Below are positions 7,302-13,737 of a DNA stretch of 14,301 nucleotides, piece after piece. Numbering within the stretch: position 1 is the stretch's first letter; each line of letters opens with the position of its first letter. Under the pieces are notes generated by a model. That model had not been told where the DNA came from. It did not search any database and was given only the letters and a program-made list of their open reading frames with translations. Both the position numbers and the translations under genes were made by a program. The stretch is from positions 1-14,301 of the forward strand of contig JAENWH010000020.1 in assembly GCA_016650135.1 (NCBI GenBank), given 5' to 3'. The DNA is from Peptostreptococcaceae bacterium. GTDB lineage: Bacteria; Bacillota_A; Clostridia; Peptostreptococcales; Anaerovoracaceae.

Positions 7302-7407
7302 GTGCAGTTTCCCTGATTAAATCGTGTCGTCCGGATTTGATTTTGTTGTTTTTCCTATGAATTACCCAGAAAACAGCGTGCAGTTTGACCAGACAAGAGT
7401 CTGTCGC

Positions 7408-7704
7408 TCAACATTTTAAATCCTCTTGCAATTCATCTACCAAGTGCTTTCTTCGGAAACCCACTTTTGACAATGTCTCCACAATACTTTCGACTTCCGA
7501 ATTATCAAAATCTTCCAGATATTCAATAAGCTTTGATATCCTGTCATATTCGTCATGAGAAAAAAGCACCGCATCAGGTTGGTTGTTTTTCAAAATAAAT
7601 ATTTTACCGAAAACTTCAGCTTTTTCTCTGCATGTTTTGTAATTTTTAATCATATCCGTATTTGCGACAATCGCATTTGCTAAGATATTTATTTTCCTCA
7701 CCAT
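7408..7704 (-). CDS. Orphan Phd/YefM-type antitoxin
   Basis: A protein of 98 residues from ATG 7704 (an in-frame TTG at 7737 is less likely). The core KAEVFGKIFILKNNQPDAVLFSHDEYDRISKLIEYLED is typical of Phd/YefM-family type II antitoxins, in which the N-terminal part binds operator DNA and the C-terminal part neutralises a ribonuclease-type toxin. The start INILANAIVANTDMIKNY fits the DNA-binding half. No toxin gene lies on either side: downstream is the duplicated remnant region and upstream the TerB-type operon, 200 bp away. The ribosome binding site is poor (only an A-rich AAAGAAA). It is either an orphan regulator or the survivor of a broken toxin-antitoxin pair. Confidence 0.65.
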   Translation of the reverse strand: MVRKINILANAIVANTDMIKNYKTCREKAEVFGKIFILKNNQPDAVLFSHDEYDRISKLIEYLEDFDNSEVESIVETLSKVGFRRKHLVDELQEDLKC

Positions 7705-7874
7705 TTTCTTTTTACTTTTGGAAATATTAGAGACCAAACAAATTGAACTTCAAGAATGCTTGGGATCTAATAACCAGTGAAACTATTAGGGGAAATCGAC
7801 ATATTTTATTACAAGTATATTTTTATTTTAACCCGATATATCACTGAGAAAACCTCATTCTTAAATTTGGGTAT

Positions 7875-7901
7875 AAAAATAGCCGAGGATTTCCTCGGCT
7901 A
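7875..7901 (-). terminator. Rho-independent terminator of the TerB-type operon
   Basis: A perfect 9-bp stem TAGCCGAGG/CCTCGGCTA with loop ATTT (7880-7901) is followed on the minus strand by TTTTT. It lies about 40 bp after the stop codon at 7938. Confidence 0.9.
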
Positions 7902-7937
7902 CATGTTGTCAGGTTAACAATCATTTTGATGTATAAT

Positions 7938-9113
7938 TCAATCTGAATAATACATCAAAATTTCTCCATACTTTTCTTCGTACTTTGTCGTCAAATTACA
8001 ATTCAAAAATTCATATTTAACTTTATCAATAAACTTTGGATCGCTGAATAACCGATACATCGTAACAGCAAATCCACCGACATCGAGCTTATTAATATCC
8101 TCACTAAATCCAACATAAAGAATATTACTTGATGTTGCTATTATATTTGAATACAAGAGAATTTTTCTAGTTCTTACTTCATATAGTTTCTCATTGTTTT
8201 CTTCATCCTTACTCATAAGTAATCTATGTAGCATTGCAATAATCATATTAATTGCAATTGAAAGTGATGATTGTTTTCCAATCGTCAGAGCATTAGCATG
8301 GTTCATTCCGTACTTTGATAATGTCATGGACAACTCTGGTGATATCTCAGACAATCCTGGAAACGGAATTTTATTTAGTGTGTACATATCTGACTTAATA
8401 TGGATCGTCTGCTTAATGAGTGCAGCTGCAACGGCTGTAGGGTCATTCTTTACTCTGTTTACCATGCTATCTAATGCCTTTAGCGTATTTGCATTTGAGT
8501 GCACAGAATTACTACGTATATGGTATGAATTAAAGTCCCATGCAGTCAATGTATTAGTAAGAATGTTCATCGTTCCAAATACATATCCAAGCATAGGGTC
8601 ATGTCCAATGGTTTTATATCGATGAGTTTTTCCACCTAATCCCAAGTCGAACTTTTTAGAACCTACTACTTTATCATAAGGAACAGAAGTATCAGCACAA
8701 ATATCTTCAAATTTAGCAAAATAATACCCACCCTGTTTACTATTGGCATCATCACTTTCTTCTAATTCACTAGTTTTCTTCTTGTAATTAGCCTCATCAT
8801 TCTTCTTTGTTGCCTTTTCATCCTGTATTGGTTTAAACTGAGTAAAATACTGGCGAGTACATTGTAATGCAATGGCGAGTACTAAAAAAGCACAATCAGT
8901 TTTCGTTAATTTAGTTCGCTTAGCAAATTCGTCATTTATCTTGTCAATTTCAACACCATACATTTCCACAGCTCTATTTATGTCATCTGCAGTAAGAATG
9001 TTATCATAATAGGATTCAATTGTTGTATCACTGCTGACTTTTTCAAAATGCTTAACTTCTACCTTACCACCATTTCTTTTTCGCATTTCCTTCAGTTCCT
9101 GAGCCCTACTCAT
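7938..9113 (-). CDS. Unrecognised 391-residue partner of the TerB-like membrane protein
   Basis: I cannot assign a family. The N-terminus is charged (KEMRKRNGGKVEVKH), residues 74-90 are hydrophobic and helical (CAFLVLAIALQCTRQYF), and residues 98-128 are a highly charged low-complexity linker. The best candidate signature is RYKTIGHDPMLGYVFGTMNI (166-185), continuing LTNTLTAWDF. Later helices (about 280-300, SLSIAINMIIAMLHRLL) are hydrophobic but not a clear membrane segment. No ATPase, nuclease or HTH motif is visible. Its ATG overlaps the stop of the upstream gene by 8 bp and has GGAAGGAAGAG in front, so the two proteins are translationally coupled and probably interact. Possible roles are stress sensing or abortive-type defence; both are inference. 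Confidence 0.6.
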   Translation of the reverse strand: MSRAQELKEMRKRNGGKVEVKHFEKVSSDTTIESYYDNILTADDINRAVEMYGVEIDKINDEFAKRTKLTKTDCAFLVLAIALQCTRQYFTQFKPIQDEKATKKNDEANYKKKTSELEESDDANSKQGGYYFAKFEDICADTSVPYDKVVGSKKFDLGLGGKTHRYKTIGHDPMLGYVFGTMNILTNTLTAWDFNSYHIRSNSVHSNANTLKALDSMVNRVKNDPTAVAAALIKQTIHIKSDMYTLNKIPFPGLSEISPELSMTLSKYGMNHANALTIGKQSSLSIAINMIIAMLHRLLMSKDEENNEKLYEVRTRKILLYSNIIATSSNILYVGFSEDINKLDVGGFAVTMYRLFSDPKFIDKVKYEFLNCNLTTKYEEKYGEILMYYSD

Positions 9114-9744
9114 TTTCTCTTCCTTCCAAATAGTCTACAAATACTTGTTTAGCTACTTTTTCTGCTTCACAGATTGCACCACTTGCACTAATAATTTCAT
9201 CTACATCCTTTTCAAGTATACGAAGAGTTTCTATTGATACCTTATTTAAGTACAATTTAACATCATCAAATGTCATATTTTCATCTGTTGATATTTCGGC
9301 GAGTTTTTGGCGAATAGGAGTAGGAATATCTACATTCTTGATAATAGCATCCAAATCATATTCTATTTCCCATGCTTCCTCTTCAGATATTTCTCCATCA
9401 CAACGCGCGAAATAATATGAAAGAGCCGTAGTTGCTAAATAGAAATCGGCAAATTTCATTATTTCTTCTACAGTTTCTTTTTTACCTTCTTTCATTCCAT
9501 CTTGAAATGATGAAGTCTTTGCATTTCTAACATCCTTTTCTTTTAAATTATCTTCTGACTTTTGCACTGCTGCTCCAGCTGCACCCCCTGCTATAGATAC
9601 TACTGCTGCCACACCGCCTGCACCCAATAACGATGATGCTAATGTTGCTCCTGCTAAAACTGAACCACCACCTGTAAATGGAGCTGCTGCAATTGCACCA
9701 ACGCCTATGAAAGCACCAACTAAAATTTTCCCTGCATATCCCAT
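9106..9744 (-). CDS. Glycine-rich membrane protein with TerB-like domain
   Basis: A protein of 212 residues. Residues 5-60 are two glycine/alanine-rich hydrophobic segments (KILVGAFIGVGAIAAAPFTG and LLGAGGVAAVVSIAGGAAGAA), resembling glycine-zipper membrane insertions. There is no cleavable signal peptide. After a charged linker (62-95), residues 100-205 are helical with ALSYYFARCDGEISEEEAWE (107-126), the 'aDG.is..E...i' pattern of the TerB/TerB-like fold, which is linked to membrane-associated stress and phage-response systems. The ATG at 9744 has GGGAGG seven bases upstream. It is the first gene of a two-gene unit with the 391-residue protein. Membrane tethering plus a possible metal- or ligand-sensing domain suggests a sensor or pore role, which is inferred. 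Confidence 0.65.
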   Translation of the reverse strand: MGYAGKILVGAFIGVGAIAAAPFTGGGSVLAGATLASSLLGAGGVAAVVSIAGGAAGAAVQKSEDNLKEKDVRNAKTSSFQDGMKEGKKETVEEIMKFADFYLATTALSYYFARCDGEISEEEAWEIEYDLDAIIKNVDIPTPIRQKLAEISTDENMTFDDVKLYLNKVSIETLRILEKDVDEIISASGAICEAEKVAKQVFVDYLEGRENE

Positions 9745-9847
9745 TTAATTTCCTCCCACATTGATTTACCATATTACTAATATTTGCCGATTTAAAATGT
9801 ACACTTTGTAGCGGAAAATTGCACTTGGCACTCACAAATATCGCTCC

Positions 9848-10027
9848 TTAAGCTTTTCTATATACATTAACACCAATTTTAATATCTTCTTTATCGGGTA
9901 TAGAAACATTGCCTTCAGTTGAGCCGATAATAATGCTTTTTCCTGAAGATGATACTCCAAATTCCTTTGATATATCAACCGTTATAGCCAGTATGTTCCC
10001 GTCTAGTTTCATTTCGCAATTCTTCAT
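9848..10027 (-). CDS. Small conserved-looking 59-residue protein
   Basis: ATG at 10027 is preceded by a consensus AAGGAGG eight bases upstream, among the best ribosome binding sites in the window. The protein has 59 residues with the stretches LAITVDISKEFGVSSSGKS and IIIGSTEGNVSI and a C-terminal IKIGVNVYRKA. I recall similar short proteins from Firmicutes with no assigned function. It has no membrane segment and its predicted structure is mostly beta. It reads in the same direction as the TerB-type operon, ending 103 bp before that operon, and could be co-transcribed with it. Confidence 0.7.
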   Translation of the reverse strand: MKNCEMKLDGNILAITVDISKEFGVSSSGKSIIIGSTEGNVSIPDKEDIKIGVNVYRKA

Positions 10028-10465
10028 GGGGATGTCCTCCTTTGTGGTTTTTGTTTAGGGATATCATATAGTTTTTTTAGTGTGTAAATCGTGGATTTTA
10101 TAAATATCTACACCATTTTATTATATACCCAATCGTCCTACTCTTCCATAATTTTCTATAAGACAAGTAATTGTGAAGATTATAACATTATTTCCTCGCA
10201 AGATAAAAGAACTCAACCACAAGATTGAATGCCCTTTATTATACTTAAACTCTATATTACCTCAACCACTCGTCTCTCTAAAAATGCAATTACGCCTCTA
10301 GCGTCCTTTAAAATCAATAGTTCCAATTACTTTTTATATAGCACTACTACCATTTCCACGTGCGGTAAGATGACATAATTGATGTCGATTGAACTTTTTC
10401 ATTTAGAGTGAGTTGACAGAATAGATGTTATTTATACTTTTATTGCAATATTTTTTGTTCTGTGG
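10028..10465. other. Intergenic region with repeat copy 1
   Basis: No gene is supported. The right half is the first copy of the 198-bp repeat. The left part is AT-rich and should contain the promoter of the 59-residue gene on the minus strand; a TATAAT-like box lies near 10119-10125, but I find no convincing -35 box. Confidence 0.5.
10236..10433. repeat. 198-bp direct repeat, left copy
   Basis: This segment aligns to 13774-13971 without a single insertion or deletion (constant offset 3,538) and with about 13 differences by eye, roughly 93 % identity. It contains GACAT-AATTG-ATGTC as an internal dyad and CCACGTGCGG. It starts 33 bp beyond the stop codon of the CRP-type fragment on the minus strand. 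No coding frame survives in both copies. Confidence 0.9.
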
Positions 10466-10810
10466 TTAAATTTTCCATTCCTTACCCACGTCTATATTTT
10501 TAAGTGTAATAGTTCTTGCGTCATATTCCAACAATCTATCTTTTCGCATTTTGTTTAACTCTCTGTTTAATGAGGATCTTTGTATCCCTAGTCTTTCAGC
10601 AAAATCTTTCTTAGAGATATTTGGTTTAATTACAATATTTTTTTGAATATGGTATTCATGTGTCAAAAAAGCAATTATACATTGCCTTATACTTTTGAGT
10701 GATATGAGATTTATTGTATTTGTTAATATAATTGCTTTATCAGAAATTACAGTCATTAAACCAATCATAAAGCTCTCATAGGGTATAATTTTAGTTGGCA
10801 AGAATGACAA
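10466..10810 (-). pseudogene. CRP/FNR-family regulator, DNA-binding half only
   Basis: The frame of about 114 codons contains SLKSIRQCIIAFLTHEYHIQ, then ISKKDFAERLGIQRSSLNRELNKMRKDRLLEYD and TLKNI. This is the dimerisation-helix end and winged HTH of CRP/FNR regulators of the kind common in Clostridia. The roughly 120-residue cyclic-nucleotide-binding-like domain that should come first is missing. The frame begins in the T-run of the terminator of the upstream cyclase gene, the only start there is a TTG without a ribosome binding site, and an in-frame stop lies 11 codons before it. It is best read as a 5'-truncated gene. A stand-alone HTH protein translated from an internal start cannot be ruled out. 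Confidence 0.7.
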
Positions 10811-10840
10811 AAAAACAGGAAGAGAGCAAAACCCTCTTTC
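10809..10840 (-). terminator. Rho-independent terminator of the FIST-GGDEF gene
   Basis: On the minus strand GAAAGAGGG-TTTTG-CTCTCTTCC forms a nine-pair stem with one mismatch and one G-U pair, followed by TG and seven T residues. It lies 54 bp after the cyclase stop codon. Confidence 0.8.
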
Positions 10841-10893
10841 TTACAGCTGGGAAAGTTGATGTTTTAATTTATACTTAGGCCGTTGGAACAATT

Positions 10894-12654
10894 TTATTTC
10901 GCCACAACGCAGTTTCTTCCCTTTTGTTTTGCTTCATAAAGAGCTTGATCGGCACGATCAATGGTTTCCTCAAGGCACTCTCCAACTTTGTATGAAGTAA
11001 CCCCAATACTGCATGTTTGATGATTTCCTTTAGGAAATATGGCCTGCTCAATTGTTTTGCGAATTCTTTCCGCTGATATTTTTGCCTCCACAAGATTAGT
11101 TTTAGGCATAATAATCAGAAATTCTTCTCCCCCCCAGCGACTTAACATGTCAACATCTCTAATTTCCTGTTTAAGCATTTTGACAAGATAGACAAGGATG
11201 GCATCACCAGCATTGTGTCCATGGGTGTCATTGACGCTTTTAAAAAGATCCACGTCCAAAATTAAAAATGATAATTCTGTGTCATAGCGTTGGCAACGTT
11301 TTATTTCATTTTCAATGAATTCATGAGCTTTCACCCGATTGTAGGCTTGAGTTAAGAAATCTCTTTCTGCAAAAATTCTGGCCTCTTTATTTGCTTCCTC
11401 AAGTTCTGCTGTAACCGCTTGTGTAAAATTGGTCAAACGAGAAATATTTTGAAAATGTTTATTGGTAAAAGGATCCGGATTCTCAGAGAGTAACGGCTGA
11501 CCACCCCTTTTGATTCGCTCCCTGCTCTTTACCCCTTCCGTCATGCTAACCGCCACCATCGTCGCATTAAGAATATGTATATTATCAGCCTGACCATAAA
11601 ATTCACCATGGGTATAAAACCCGAAAGTCGGTGCAATCACTTCAAAAGGTTTCGTCTCTAAATCCACATCTTTTTGAAGAAGCGACAATCTGGAAACGCA
11701 ACTGTAAAGAAAAATCGATTCTGGATTGAAGTTTTCGATCCGATCCTGAATAACTTGGGACTGGTCAATCATTGTTTTTGGATTTCCATAAGCAATCCGA
11801 ACGGTTTCTCCAACTTTTATATCGGAAAAAAATTTAATTGCGTTTTCTTTATTTGCTGCTAATGGAGTTTTGGCGTACTCAACGCCATCTCTTTTTAGCA
11901 ATAAAGGATACGCTGATACATTGAGAAGGAAATTCTCATCATTTTGAATATCAAGATAACGGTGATATATATTGAAGGCCGGTTGATCATCGATTTTTTT
12001 AACCCATGGTCCATCCATTTCTGTAACAACCATCTCCTTACCTAAAGCTTGCCAGCCAAGGTATGTATGCGCTTCAATCTTGATGTAATTTCCCATAAAA
12101 GCCACTGCTACAGCCCCTTTGGTTTGAACCTCATGGTTAAGGAATAAAAAGGAGTCTTCTGCCGCTGTAACATTCCCGGAACCTCCTCCAAAAACAGGAA
12201 AAGTACCCTTTGAGTTTGAGAAGCCGGTCAAGAACTCTGCAACATTCATATTCGAAGTCGTCGCCAATAACAGCATCCCTGCTATATTCCTACAAGAACT
12301 GTTGATTTTTTGTTGCAACGTTTTACCCAACACCTCGGGATCATCACCGGATCCATCGATGATAAAACCTTTAACCATGGTTTTTTGTAAAAAAGTGATC
12401 GATAAAATAGTGGATTCGATGCACAATTCACCATGAATAATCCCCCCCATACTTGATCCCCCTACAATGACGGCTTCGGGAAATGTTTCACTTAGGACAG
12501 TTTCGATACTCATAGCCCAGTCAGCATCCATTTCTGGTATGAAGATTTGAATAAATACCGAAGATGATTCTTTGAAAAAATTATTAATTTCATCCGTATG
12601 TACAAATGCTGTTAAATCTCTTATTGTTTGTACAATGACTGTTTTACTGATCAT
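10894..12654 (-). CDS. FIST-domain diguanylate cyclase (GGDEF)
   Basis: A protein of 586 residues. Residues about 30-190 match the FIST N domain (VIVGGSSMGGIIHGELC, FPVFGGGSGNV) and about 220-385 the FIST C domain (IRIAYGNPKTM, APTFGFYTHGEFYG), an intracellular sensor thought to bind small ligands such as amino acids. A helical linker (about 405-425) leads to a complete GGDEF domain: RDFLTQAYNR, DVDLFKSVNDTHGHNAGD, and the active site GGEEF at 508-512. RDVD at 499-502, five residues before it, is the inhibitory c-di-GMP site. The enzyme should make c-di-GMP from two GTP in the cytoplasm, with product feedback. ATG 12654 has AGAGGG upstream. Its composition looks less AT-rich than the defence-like genes, which suggests a more native origin. 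Confidence 0.92.
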   Translation of the reverse strand: MISKTVIVQTIRDLTAFVHTDEINNFFKESSSVFIQIFIPEMDADWAMSIETVLSETFPEAVIVGGSSMGGIIHGELCIESTILSITFLQKTMVKGFIIDGSGDDPEVLGKTLQQKINSSCRNIAGMLLLATTSNMNVAEFLTGFSNSKGTFPVFGGGSGNVTAAEDSFLFLNHEVQTKGAVAVAFMGNYIKIEAHTYLGWQALGKEMVVTEMDGPWVKKIDDQPAFNIYHRYLDIQNDENFLLNVSAYPLLLKRDGVEYAKTPLAANKENAIKFFSDIKVGETVRIAYGNPKTMIDQSQVIQDRIENFNPESIFLYSCVSRLSLLQKDVDLETKPFEVIAPTFGFYTHGEFYGQADNIHILNATMVAVSMTEGVKSRERIKRGGQPLLSENPDPFTNKHFQNISRLTNFTQAVTAELEEANKEARIFAERDFLTQAYNRVKAHEFIENEIKRCQRYDTELSFLILDVDLFKSVNDTHGHNAGDAILVYLVKMLKQEIRDVDMLSRWGGEEFLIIMPKTNLVEAKISAERIRKTIEQAIFPKGNHQTCSIGVTSYKVGECLEETIDRADQALYEAKQKGRNCVVAK

Positions 12655-12692
12655 GGATTTTCCCTCTATTCCGATTTACATTTTGTAGTTCA

Positions 12693-12721
12693 ACAATAAC
12701 AAACACATGTTTTTGTTTCAA
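12693..12721 (-). promoter_or_regulatory. Probable promoter of the FIST-GGDEF gene
   Basis: On the minus strand TTGAAA (12721-12716), 17 bp, then TATTGT (12698-12693), about 40 bp before the start codon. The -35 box is good and the -10 box fair. Confidence 0.45.
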
Positions 12722-12783
12722 GAGGTTACTGTTTAAACGGCATAATTATTTTGTACTGTATCATGTTCCTACCAAAAAATCAG

Positions 12784-12832
12784 TTCTAATTTGTAATATT
12801 CTAATTTGTAATATATTCTAATTTGCAATATA
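12784..12832. repeat. Three short tandem repeats
   Basis: TTCTAATTTGTAATA (12784-12798), TTCTAATTTGTAATATA (12799-12815) and TTCTAATTTGCAATATA (12816-12832) follow each other directly, upstream of the FIST-GGDEF promoter. They could be protein-binding iterons or simple slippage. Confidence 0.75.
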
Positions 12833-12843
12833 TTAACTAATAA

Positions 12844-12993
12844 GGCGGCAATACAATTTCAGCTATCAAACTGGAGGTTAACCGGTTACGCATTACACTA
12901 CATCCCCAATATACCCCAGAAGAACATTGCATAAAGGCGGTAATCCGACATGTTAAAAATGCAGAAAGCGGAAAGGTGCGTAATATCATTTAG
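12844..12993 (+). pseudogene. Unrecognised coding fragment
   Basis: An open frame of 49 codons between stop codons, with no start codon, reads IKLEVNRLRITLHPQYTPEE and HCIKAVIRHVKNAESGKVRN. Codon usage and residue mix look like real protein, but I cannot place it. It is the first of several gene fragments lying end to end on the plus strand, so it is probably debris from recombination. Confidence 0.35.
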
Positions 12994-13001
12994 TCTTCCA
13001 G

Positions 13002-13165
13002 TTGAAAGATATCATTGACCTTGGTATTCAGAAATTTTGCAAGTTGAATTTAAAAAATATTTCGGATAGCAAGCTTTTTTCTGATTCTTTAGTTTCTTTT
13101 TGTCCTTCTAAAGCCGTTTGTCCTGTCTGCGGGGCAAAAGGATGTTTATCCTACCACGCTTCTTA
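13002..13165 (+). pseudogene. N-terminal fragment of a DUF6431 transposase-like protein
   Basis: From a TTG at 13002 the frame reads through IDLGIQKFCKLNLKNISDS to CPSKAVCPVCGAKGCLSYHASY. The zinc-type Cys pair (CPVC) followed by GC.S.HaSY is the N-terminal signature I associate with DUF6431, a transposase-like family common in Clostridia. The remaining Cys pair and the rest of the protein are missing, because the sequence passes into a different gene fragment near 13150-13165. Confidence 0.5.
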
Positions 13166-13282
13166 CTTGAATCATTTGGTGCAAATGTCAGTTGGAACAA
13201 TACATCCCAGACTGTAATGGTTTCCTCAATTAATGGAAAAGTTATGACTATCCACTATTTAGATGTTGGGCAGGGAGACAGC
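13148..13282 (+). pseudogene. Copper-amine-oxidase stalk plus metallo-beta-lactamase start fragment
   Basis: In the frame shifted from the DUF6431 fragment the sequence reads RFLLESFGANVSWNNTSQTV, the end of a copper-amine-oxidase N-terminal 'stalk' domain ('RfvsEalGakVsWd..tkTV'). It runs directly on to VMTIHYLDVGQGDS, the first strand of a ComEC/Rec2-type metallo-beta-lactamase domain. Together these match a known architecture of secreted clostridial hydrolases. Both ends are broken: the 5' part is replaced by the DUF6431 fragment and the 3' part after GDS by the head of an oppositely oriented gene. Confidence 0.6.
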
Positions 13283-13372
13283 AAATGTGTTTACAGGCAT
13301 TACGGTAAAAATCATGCAAAAAACTGCTAGAATGGCAATTCTTCTTTTAACATTAGTAAATCCTGTTGTCAT
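13259..13372 (-). pseudogene. Truncated secreted-protein gene: promoter, RBS and signal peptide only
   Basis: ATG at 13372 has GGAGG eight bases upstream. The 37-residue product begins with a textbook signal peptide: positive n-region (KRR at 9-11), hydrophobic core IAILAVFCMIFTVMPV and cleavage-type end NTFA. Only VSLPNI remains before a stop, because the mature part has been replaced by the antisense of the metallo-beta-lactamase fragment. A good promoter is still present, so a six-residue secreted peptide or just a signal peptide could be made. Most likely it is a fusion scar left by an inversion or deletion. Confidence 0.6.
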
Positions 13373-13430
13373 TAGTTGCTTCCTCCTTCATAAATATAAG
13401 TAATTAAAAATGGTTCTTTAAACTATTTAT

Positions 13431-13459
13431 ATATTACCTTAAATGCATTTTTTTAACAA
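13431..13459 (-). promoter_or_regulatory. Sigma-A-like promoter of the truncated secreted-protein gene
   Basis: On the minus strand TTGTTA (13459-13454), exactly 17 bp, then TAATAT (13436-13431). The -35 box lies inside the left arm of the large palindrome, so a protein bound there would block the promoter. Confidence 0.6.
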
Positions 13460-13489
13460 GTGCAAAATGCACTTGTTAAAAAAATGTAT
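13443..13489. promoter_or_regulatory. Large palindrome between divergent genes
   Basis: TTTTTTTAACAAGTGCA (13448-13464) and its exact reverse complement (13468-13484) are separated by AAA. Pairing continues five further bases with one G-T wobble, giving a 47-bp dyad. T-runs lie on the 5' side and A-runs on the 3' side, the reverse of a terminator, so it is more likely an operator or a cruciform or recombination site. It lies between the minus-strand secreted-protein start and the plus-strand RHH gene. Confidence 0.8.
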
Positions 13490-13497
13490 ATATTAGT

Positions 13498-13540
13498 ATC
13501 TAACACACATAAAATAACGTCAAAGAGAGGTGTGTTAGAT
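13498..13540 (+). promoter_or_regulatory. Inverted repeat covering the RHH gene start codon
   Basis: ATCTAACACAC (13498-13508) and GTGTGTTAGAT (13530-13540) are perfect 11-bp inverted arms. The second arm contains the end of the GAGAGG binding site and the first two bases of the ATG. In RNA this would hide the start codon; in DNA it could be an operator for the RHH protein. Confidence 0.7.
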
Positions 13541-13703
13541 GTCATTTAAAATCCCAAAGGAAGAAAATATAAATAAAACATTTCGACTAAAAAAAGAATT
13601 AGTTGAAAGACTGGATGTTATTGCTCAAGAAAAAGAAATATCCATGAATAAGCTCGTTGCTTTGTGTTGTGAATATGCTTTAGAGCATTTAGATAAGGAA
13701 TAG
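13539..13703 (+). CDS. Small ribbon-helix-helix (Arc/CopG-like) regulator
   Basis: A protein of 54 residues. NKTFRLKKELVERLDVIAQEKEISMNKLVALCCEYALEHL (12-51) has the ribbon strand, helix, turn and helix pattern of RHH transcription factors, with the KTFRL strand as the expected DNA-contacting beta strand. The ATG at 13539 has AAAGAGAGG in front and lies inside an inverted repeat, which suggests autoregulation. It is the only intact plus-strand gene. It is not accompanied by a toxin gene, and it faces the truncated secreted-protein gene across a large palindrome. It could be an orphan antitoxin-like repressor or a plasmid- or element-derived copy-control type protein. Confidence 0.75.
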   Translation: MSFKIPKEENINKTFRLKKELVERLDVIAQEKEISMNKLVALCCEYALEHLDKE

Positions 13704-13737
13704 GCTTTATAAATTAAGATATTTTCTGAGGGCTATT

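Larger units (their letters stand above)
5895..7407. other. Gene-free region with promoter and duplicated remnants
   Basis: No intact gene is supported in these 1.5 kb. The left end carries the promoter and leader of the HTH-ATPase operon. The rest is mainly two diverged copies of a ~580-bp unit. Short open frames inside the copies (for example the KSQELL and RNYSK stretches) occur in both but are cut by stops and shifted between copies, have no ribosome binding sites, and are therefore decayed coding or non-coding sequence. Confidence 0.6.

Noticed and set aside
6060..7310. CRISPR array or phage attachment repeats
   Set aside because: There are only two long copies with no regular short repeat-spacer pattern and no cas genes.
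7299..7386. 12-bp direct repeat AGCGTGCAGTTT (7299-7310 and 7375-7386) as a target-site duplication
   Set aside because: Only 64 bp lie between the copies, too little for an element and with no terminal inverted repeats; kept only as a minor oddity.
8194..8625. A 143-codon plus-strand frame opposite the 391-residue gene
   Set aside because: It is antisense to the coupled operon gene, with no binding site and no recognisable domain.
10875..11093. A basic 72-codon minus-strand frame overlapping the GGDEF domain
   Set aside because: It is an out-of-frame reading of an intact, diagnostic GGDEF coding region.
13443..13489. The large palindrome as a bidirectional rho-independent terminator
   Set aside because: T-runs precede and A-runs follow the stem on either strand, the reverse of what a terminator needs.
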